Assembly: GCA_030141605.1 (NCBI GenBank)
Contig: JAQGDQ010000520.1
Coordinates: forward strand, 92,130-156,129
Length of the DNA: 64,000 nucleotides
Reading direction: 5' to 3'
From: Tubiluchus corallicola
Lineage: Eukaryota > Priapulida > Priapulimorpha > Priapulimorphida > Tubiluchidae
Both the position numbers and the translations under genes were made by a program. Position 1 is the first letter of the stretch; each line of letters starts with the position of its first letter. Below, piece after piece: positions 62,001 through 64,000 of this stretch. The notes under the pieces were generated by a model, which searched no databases, was not told the origin of the DNA, and was given only the letters and a program-made list of their open reading frames with translations.

Positions 62001-63505
62001 CCATGTAAAATGTTTATGCAGCCCCGGGGGAAGGTTTGTGCTTTACTGGTGTCACACTAATGTTTGTATGACATTATTTTATATTGTCATTTGTTTGTTT
62101 ACGTGGATTTTGTGGATCAATCCTTTTGTATTTTGCGGCTTATTAACTTTGATTTAATAAAATGATAGAAATTGTGATTCTAAAAGCTTAATTGTAATCT
62201 AGGGTTTCCCCGTTCTTTCAACATTGTCGATCCCGCTTCCTCTGCCCGACTGTATGGAGGCGATTTACATGGTGGGAATATCCATACACCGCTTGCTGTG
62301 CAAATGAATACAGCTGGTGCTGGTGTACATGTTGTACCGGAGGCAAATCTTATAGGTACGATTGCCATTGATTGTTTATATCATGATACGTATGCATACA
62401 TTAAAAATAATATATCTGTTGATAGAATTATCCATATTTGGCAAATAAATGTAATCACAGTAGCTTTTTTGTTGAGAGACTTTAATATAGGTTCTTCTGA
62501 ACCTGTTAACCAATCCTTTTAACTTTCTATTTATCTTCTCTTCAGATGTATGTATGTTGCATATCAGATTTGTTTGTTAATAAAATACTGTTTAAACTAA
62601 ATGTGACTTCATCAAAATGAATTTACTGCTGACCGGTTTCGAACAAAACTATTCGGTATCAAGGCATCTAAAGGAAAGAAATTTACCAGAATTTAGAAAT
62701 AACATCGACATACAATTCAGTAGTTAATAACCAGATGTATGATATATATTATATAGATAATATTACAGACTACATCTTTATTTGTATGAAACTATTTAAC
62801 ACTCCACAAACAAACAAACCATTATGTTAGTAGTAACAGCATTGTCAATTTTAGGGAGCTGCCATTTTGTTACTAAATTCCACAAGCCACAATGCACTGC
62901 TGATAGTGTTTTTTATATTAAGAATAAACTAGCAGATGTCAAATGATTATTGTTTTAGGACCCAGTGGGAAAAGGACACCATGCCGCACTGTGGAAGTTG
63001 ATAGAGACATGTATAAAATTGAATACATATTGACTGAGAAAGGTACAGCATCACTGTTTTAAGTAATTTACTTCAATATTTTAGTAAATGTGGCATCCCT
63101 TTTCAACATTTGTATCAGGAGTGCTAGAAGAAGTTATTAAACAATTCGTTTCCAAAATGTCTTCATTGAATTTTGCAAGTTACACCAGCTAGACTTCACG
63201 ACATATGCCACTAGTGAAAAATGTAAACTGGTCAGCTTATCTGTATAACTTCATTAGCTTTTTGACACACACTTGCTCTTAAAAGTAACTAAATGTAAAT
63301 ATGAGATTTTTACCCTTCATATTAACACATATTAACACATTTTGCAACTTGTTATTTTCAGGCACAAGCAATTTGGAAGTAAAACTCAGTGGTCATCATA
63401 TCGTGGGAAGCCCATTCCCAGTTCGCGCATACGATCCAGATTCAGTTAGGATGTTGAATCTTCCAACAGGACCAACTAAAGTTAATGAGCCTATCACATT
63501 TATGG
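30078..63505 (+). CDS. FLN-like (jbug-type): Filamin with three CH domains (jitterbug-type), 44 exons, 3' end outside window
   Basis: An actin cross-linking scaffold protein by family. Exons: 30078-30447, 34830-35025, 35486-35765, 36685-36987, 37896-38051, 38566-38694, 39114-39246, 40204-40308, then nine four-exon cassettes listed separately. All junctions are GT..AG and in phase; 2,202 residues are in the window. Order: short N-terminus, CH1 (about 36-149), CH2 (about 157-255), CH3 (about 262-365), then filamin Ig-like repeats, 20 complete plus the start of a 21st. Vertebrate filamins have two CH domains and 24 repeats; insect jitterbug has three CH domains, so this is the closer type. The start ATG (30078) follows a splice acceptor (ttcttgcag, ending 30070), so a 5'-UTR exon upstream is likely; an in-frame ATG at 30012 would lie in the intron. 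The stop codon is not in the window. Confidence 0.9.
31723..31800. repeat. (TAC)n microsatellite
   Basis: About 70 bases of TAC triplets with an internal run of CGACTA variants, in filamin intron 1. It could be the tail of an older LINE insertion. Confidence 0.9.
31945..32100 (+). pseudogene. Decayed LINE ORF2 tail fragment
   Basis: The frame LPLPREDRICTCNNSMQDEQ-HVI matches the Cys/His-containing tail of the two larger LINE remnants in this window (PRERRLCLCGEIQTEEH at 60 kb, CNICEDEVQDEQH at 32.9 kb). Upstream bases look like the same family with frameshifts. Confidence 0.55.
32360..33079 (+). pseudogene. LINE ORF2 C-terminal remnant, frameshifted
   Basis: A first segment in one frame reads TYAAETWLTSGFGALEALLG, then PNELCYIEADMPLLKK and breaks at an A-run (32505-32511). 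A second frame, 32549-33079 (176 codons), contains FVLSAHHLKVETGRW and CNICEDEVQDEQHVVTRC, a Cys-Cys-His-Cys pattern as in the zinc-binding tail that follows the RT of several LINE clades. The RT catalytic core is missing. It lies in filamin intron 1, sense orientation. Non-functional as it stands. Confidence 0.7.
34180..34560. repeat. Diverged interspersed repeat
   Basis: Contains three loose copies of a module with (A)GTCAC-GAAACTTGCAGG-(A)TAGACA (about 34195, 34350 and 34490). This wording is shared with the 24-25 kb region. Confidence 0.45.
35486..36987 (+). CDS. Filamin exons 3-4: rest of CH2 and a third CH domain
   Basis: Exon 3 (35486-35765) completes CH2 (SALADYCRPGLFPNWRHLNR; MVISPEDFSSDYLDELSSMT) and starts a further CH domain (GYQATLNFAREKILDVPVNN). 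Exon 4 (36685-36987, phase 0) continues TDWNDGRALCSLVTALGGQV and ends that CH domain at LGIMAYVAKFQ, then begins the first Ig-like repeat (VSISGDGLKIAHVGKT). CH3 repeats the NFTxDWNDG(V/R)AL core seen in CH2, so it is a genuine third copy and not an assembly artefact within one exon. Confidence 0.9.
37243..37467. mobile_element. 225-bp foldback MITE
   Basis: Nearly palindromic: the left arm TAAATCTCAAAAAATTCTTT pairs with right-arm AAAGAATTTTTTGAGATTTA. Outer ends GTAAAAGAAATTAAAATG and CATTTTAACTTCTTTTAC and inner GCTTCATCAGCTGA / TCAGCTGATGAGG also pair. It lies in the intron between filamin exons 4 and 5. Confidence 0.8.
37896..40308 (+). CDS. Filamin exons 5-8: Ig-like repeats 1-2
   Basis: Exons 37896-38051 (AHFYLEFKEKNVKENQIRAQ), 38566-38694, 39114-39246 (ENGAGQGEVTVEAQSP) and 40204-40308 (GEWKIAVKFDGQEVRGSPFP). 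They encode filamin repeats 1 and 2 and the first residues of repeat 3. Unlike the cassettes downstream, the first three junctions here are phase 0 and exon lengths are 156, 129, 133 and 105 nt. This part therefore predates or escaped the cassette duplication. From the junction after exon 7 onward, every intron is phase 1. Confidence 0.87.
38411..38532. repeat. 62-bp tandem duplication
   Basis: GCAGTGCACAATGATGTAGT and the following TACACTTTTATTATACT..TTATTAAGTA are repeated once, 62 bases apart, 34 bases before filamin exon 6. Confidence 0.9.
39451..39520 (-). mobile_element. tRNA-like (Thr-type anticodon loop) SINE head
   Basis: The minus strand reads CCTTAGCAGTCATGCAATAT, then GACTTGTAATCCAAAGGCC and GAGTTCAATTTTC. 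This order resembles the A box, CTTGTAAT anticodon loop and B box of a tRNA-Thr-like sequence. Stems are too decayed for a working tRNA gene. Confidence 0.45.
40467..42014 (+). CDS. Filamin cassette 1 (exons 9-12), repeats 3-5
   Basis: Exons 40467-40673 (207 nt), 41079-41225 (147), 41567-41650 (84) and 41877-42014 (138), residues about 558-749. The acceptor of exon 9 is tttag at 40466; using the earlier cag at 40453 would break the frame. Exon 9 is longer than its counterparts because it includes GIAGTPMTL, which in later cassettes lies on the preceding exon. It then reads VADTSSAGKGEISCQVSYQG. Exon 12 carries GEHTVEVKLHNRNVTNSPWR. This is the least typical cassette. Confidence 0.87.
42316..43105. 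mobile_element. Dispersed MITE split by a second insertion
   Basis: Segments 42316-42521 and 42894-43105 together match the element at 57663-58075 (shared ATTTCCAGCAACT, CGAGTTGCAACACTGCTCA, TTGCGTTGT..AAGCTTG). Ends are imperfect inverted repeats (AAGCTTAGATCGACTTGCGA against reverse-complemented GTTTAGATCGTCCTTGCCAT). The middle is a younger insertion. Confidence 0.65.
42522..42884. mobile_element. Inserted MITE nested inside the dispersed repeat
   Basis: About 363 bases absent from the related copy at 57.8 kb. CACAATCAT occurs on both sides (42513-42521 and 42885-42893), a possible target-site duplication. Near both ends are inverted repeats ATCATAAAAAAGACAAAATG and CATTTTGTCTTTATGAT. It shares GCTTTCATCCTT..GACTTCATCAGCTG with the foldback element at 37.3 kb. 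Confidence 0.6.
43207..44506 (+). CDS. Filamin cassette 2 (exons 13-16), repeats 5-7
   Basis: Exons 43207-43374 (168 nt; IDASRAGSGSLEIMVNDG), 43781-43927 (147; GSPWKVNTMDHNRV), 44067-44150 (84; APSGVSRPCHVYETKPG) and 44357-44506 (150; GMHSLDVLFGGHHIPGSPYS). Residues about 750-932. This is the first cassette with the intron placed just before the (I/V)DAS motif, the position kept in all later cassettes. Confidence 0.88.
44760..45010 (-). pseudogene. LINE ORF2 fragment, antisense, with stop
   Basis: The minus strand reads MLGINWPKKLSNQDLYDLTK, then KEWSEVTQ, an in-frame stop (44893-44891), then RRFRWVGHVIRSLQ and GKKSREGQLATYLD. The RRxRWxGHVxR motif is a hallmark of the region after the RT in RTE/CR1-like LINEs. 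A dead fragment in the filamin intron 44507-45929. Confidence 0.7.
45226..45897. mobile_element. Degraded 672-bp pogo-like MITE
   Basis: The left end CAGTAAGTCCTCACTTAGTG pairs with the reverse-complemented right end CAGTAAGACCTCGCTCAACG. TA follows on the right; the left flank has lost it. No coding frame. It ends 32 bases before filamin exon 17. Confidence 0.6.
45930..47002 (+). CDS. Filamin cassette 3 (exons 17-20), repeats 7-9
   Basis: Exons 45930-46097 (168 nt; VDASQAGHGNLEIMVNNG), 46226-46372 (147; GSPWSFDVIDPSVITVSGDG), 46639-46722 (84; TPSGLEKSLPFREVKHG) and 46862-47002 (141; GYHTLEVSYAGEHAMGSPFS). Residues about 933-1112. The preceding intron (44507-45929) holds an antisense LINE fragment and a degraded 672-bp pogo-like element. 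Confidence 0.88.
47391..48425 (+). CDS. Filamin cassette 4 (exons 21-24), repeats 9-11
   Basis: Exons 47391-47558 (168 nt; VDASKAGSGNLEIMVNGGQV), 47680-47832 (153; GSPWEISVEEKDLSGIKAFG), 47938-48021 (84; APSGRIDEADVVETGPSR) and 48282-48425 (144; GTHYLDVKYGGIHINGSPFM). Residues about 1113-1295. The most compact cassette: its introns are all 105-260 bp and free of recognisable insertions. Confidence 0.88.
48589..50546 (+). CDS. Filamin cassette 5 (exons 25-28), repeats 11-13
   Basis: Exons 48589-48756 (168 nt; VDASQAGSGNLEIMVNRGQV), 49560-49706 (147; RAYGEGLQKASLTKM), 50099-50185 (87; SPTGERQPIRLTETPRKG) and 50406-50546 (141; GLYTIDLRYAGQSISNSPYT). Residues about 1296-1476. Very close to cassettes 6 and 7 in wording and exon length. 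Confidence 0.88.
49711..49998. repeat. Intronic tandem duplication, about 145-bp unit
   Basis: Copy 1 (49711-49858) and copy 2 (49859-49998) share TCATTTTAACTTRCATTRTA, TAGAGAAGYGAATG, GGACTT and TATTCATTYTAAATAYATTT. They fill most of the intron 49707-50098. Confidence 0.85.
50881..54553 (+). CDS. Filamin cassette 6 (exons 29-32), repeats 13-15
   Basis: Exons 50881-51048 (168 nt; VDASQAGSGNLEIMVNGGQV), 52270-52416 (147; RAYGEGLQKAALGKP), 53140-53223 (84; APSGERLPIRLVETHKG) and 54413-54553 (141; GLYTIDLRYSGQPISDSPYT). Residues about 1477-1656. Introns are large here (1.2, 0.7 and 1.2 kb): the first holds a degraded 720-bp pogo-like element, the third a short LINE 3' end. Confidence 0.88.
51141..51860. 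mobile_element. Degraded 720-bp pogo-like element
   Basis: Starts after TA with CAGTAATTGCCGCTTAATAA; the right end reverse-complements to TAGTAGGTACCACTTCATGA, an imperfect match. Subterminal TTAATAARACC motifs recur at both ends. No transposase frame. In the intron 51049-52269. Confidence 0.5.
54101..54240 (-). pseudogene. Probable LINE 3' UTR end with (TAC)n tail
   Basis: The minus strand runs through TTGCCAATAAATTACTACTA, ending in a TAC-triplet tail at 54101-54117: a LINE-like 3' trailer plus microsatellite. No coding segment recognised. Confidence 0.35.
54670..56816 (+). CDS. Filamin cassette 7 (exons 33-36), repeats 15-17
   Basis: Exons 54670-54837 (168 nt; VDASKTGSGNLEIMVNDGQV), 55216-55362 (147; RAYGEGLQKAKLNQA), 56003-56089 (87; APNGERTPIRLTETHNKG) and 56676-56816 (141; GSYVLDLRYAGKPISSSPYT). 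Residues about 1657-1837. The last intron (56090-56675) is almost entirely a 495-bp MITE, ending only 23 bases before the exon-36 acceptor junction. Confidence 0.88.
56158..56652 (+). mobile_element. 495-bp MITE (pogo/Tc1-mariner type), copy A
   Basis: TA target duplication (56156-56157, 56653-56654). Left end CAGTGGCCGCCGCTTATTGT; the right end reverse-complements to CAGTGGCCGCCGCTTATTAT. Subterminal motifs TCCATATTAAGCGG / TCCACAATAACCGG recur several times, as expected for transposase-binding sites. An 88-codon frame runs through the terminal repeat and is not a transposase. It nearly fills the intron between filamin exons 35 and 36. Confidence 0.9.
57445..60636 (+). CDS. Filamin cassette 8 (exons 37-40), repeats 17-19
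   Basis: Exons 57445-57612 (168 nt; VDASEAGSGNLEIMVNGGHV), 58531-58677 (147; GSPWRYDVFDVGRIKAHGDG), 59028-59111 (84; APDGKVLPSRITETQQG) and 60490-60636 (147; GKHSIDVRYAGHSIAGSPYT). Residues about 1838-2019. The first intron holds a dispersed MITE (57663-58075); the third holds an antisense LINE 3' end with a 187-codon open frame. Confidence 0.88.
57663..58075. mobile_element. Dispersed MITE, uninterrupted copy
   Basis: Matches the split copy at 42.3-43.1 kb. Termini are imperfect inverted repeats: AAGTTTAGGTCAACC on the left, and GGTTTAGGTCGACCTTGCGA when the right end is reverse-complemented. No convincing coding frame. Confidence 0.6.
59513..60385 (-). pseudogene. LINE ORF2 C-terminal remnant with (TATC)n tail
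   Basis: The minus-strand frame 60382-59819 (187 codons) has DDPFMLVWNLCKDTRTKG, RVSSHNLAIETGRWANVPRE and CLCGEIQTEEHFLCEC, the same Cys/His tail type as the 32-33 kb remnant. About 300 bases of trailer follow, ending in ATC-TATC repeats at 59513-59530, i.e. an intact LINE 3' end. The 5' side, including the RT core, is missing (5' truncation). Inserted antisense in the filamin intron 59112-60489. Confidence 0.75.
60754..63505 (+). CDS. Filamin cassette 9 (exons 41-44), repeats 19-21 start
   Basis: Exons 60754-60921 (168 nt; VDANSAGSGNLEIMVNKGKV), 62203-62355 (153; GFPRSFNIVDPASSARLYGG), 62959-63042 (84; GPSGKRTPCRTVEVDRD) and 63362-63505 (144; GTSNLEVKLSGHHIVGSPFP). Residues about 2020-2202. 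Exon 44 ends in phase 1 with donor ATGG|gtaatt, so at least one more exon must lie to the right; 63506-64000 is intron with nothing recognised. The cassette's first intron contains the second 495-bp MITE. Confidence 0.87.
60945..60998. repeat. CA-rich low-complexity tract
   Basis: An ACACACG/CACACAC-rich stretch just after filamin exon 41; it creates a spurious His/Thr-rich extension if the donor at 60922 is ignored. Confidence 0.7.
61452..61946 (-). mobile_element. 495-bp MITE (pogo/Tc1-mariner type), copy B, inverted
   Basis: Same length and almost the same sequence as the copy at 56.2 kb but in opposite orientation. TA duplications at 61450-61451 and 61947-61948. By eye only a handful of differences, so both are recent copies of one family. 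It lies in the intron between filamin exons 41 and 42. Confidence 0.9.
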
Positions 63506-64000
63506 GTAATTAAATGCCTTATGATTACTTAGTAAACAAGTGACACAAAATCTAAATTTTGCATTTAGACATTGGCATGAGTTGTTAACTGGGTATGTGG
63601 CAAAGACCTCATATAGAAAAAACTCAATATCAGACATGCTCTTGCAAGATATTGCGCAGCAAACACTTTGTCTGTTAGGAGTATGCTAGATTTCGTGATT
63701 TGGTTACAAAGAAATTCGGTACATCTGAATATTAACAACATACATACCCTTTGCATGTTTTGTTTGTTGATCTATTCTCAGATGTAATTATAAGCTATGC
63801 CAGAGAAAGAGAAAGAACGCTAGGTAAAAGACTGGTTTACAACAAACGTTTTTCTTATTATTTTTTATTATCAAAGGCAGATTTTCATATTGAATGTAAT
63901 TCTGATTATTGTAGAATTCTAATTCCAAGTATAACGGTGTTGCATTTTATAGAACTATGTCACTTGCTTAAAGTATGTTACGAGGTCCACTAAACATTTT

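Noticed and set aside
550-63505. Functional link between the cyclase and filamin genes
   Set aside because: They are adjacent and on the same strand, but nothing in the sequence (shared promoter, fusion, common motif) supports a joint role.

Overview
The window looks like nuclear DNA of an invertebrate animal, probably marine. It is AT-rich, its coding sequence is split into many short exons with GT..AG introns, and the introns carry LINE fragments, tRNA-derived SINEs and TA-flanked MITEs. The proteins are metazoan: a three-CH filamin and an ADCY10-type soluble adenylyl cyclase. I cannot name the phylum; a sponge, cnidarian or spiralian would all fit.

Region 1 (about 1-23,650, + strand): the 3' part of a soluble adenylyl cyclase gene (ADCY10 type). 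I can chain 21 exons (550-23,324) into one frame of about 1,320 residues, covering the P-loop ATPase region and the long helical C-terminal half. The cyclase domains must lie left of the window. The P-loop lysine is replaced by serine, while the Walker B-like motif is kept.

Region 2 (about 23,650-30,070): an intergenic or 5'-UTR region with no gene I can support. It holds a diverged direct repeat, an AT-rich tandem duplication, an (CT)n tract and an inverted array of short GGTAC-type repeats.

Region 3 (30,078 to beyond 64,000, + strand): a filamin gene of the three-CH type (like insect jitterbug). I chain 44 exons and about 2,202 residues: three calponin-homology domains, then 20 complete filamin Ig-like repeats and the start of a 21st. 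The gene runs off the right edge. From exon 9 onward it consists of nine tandem copies of a four-exon cassette (about 168-147-84-141 nt, every intron phase 1). Each cassette encodes two filamin repeats.

The introns carry most of the remaining content: two near-identical 495-bp MITEs in opposite orientation, other pogo-like and foldback elements, a nested MITE, LINE 3' ends in both orientations, tRNA-derived SINEs and local tandem duplications. I see no operon, CRISPR array, tRNA or rRNA gene. There is no evidence that the two genes work together beyond being neighbours on the same strand. No wholly new biological system is evident; the strongest structural oddity is the filamin exon-cassette array.
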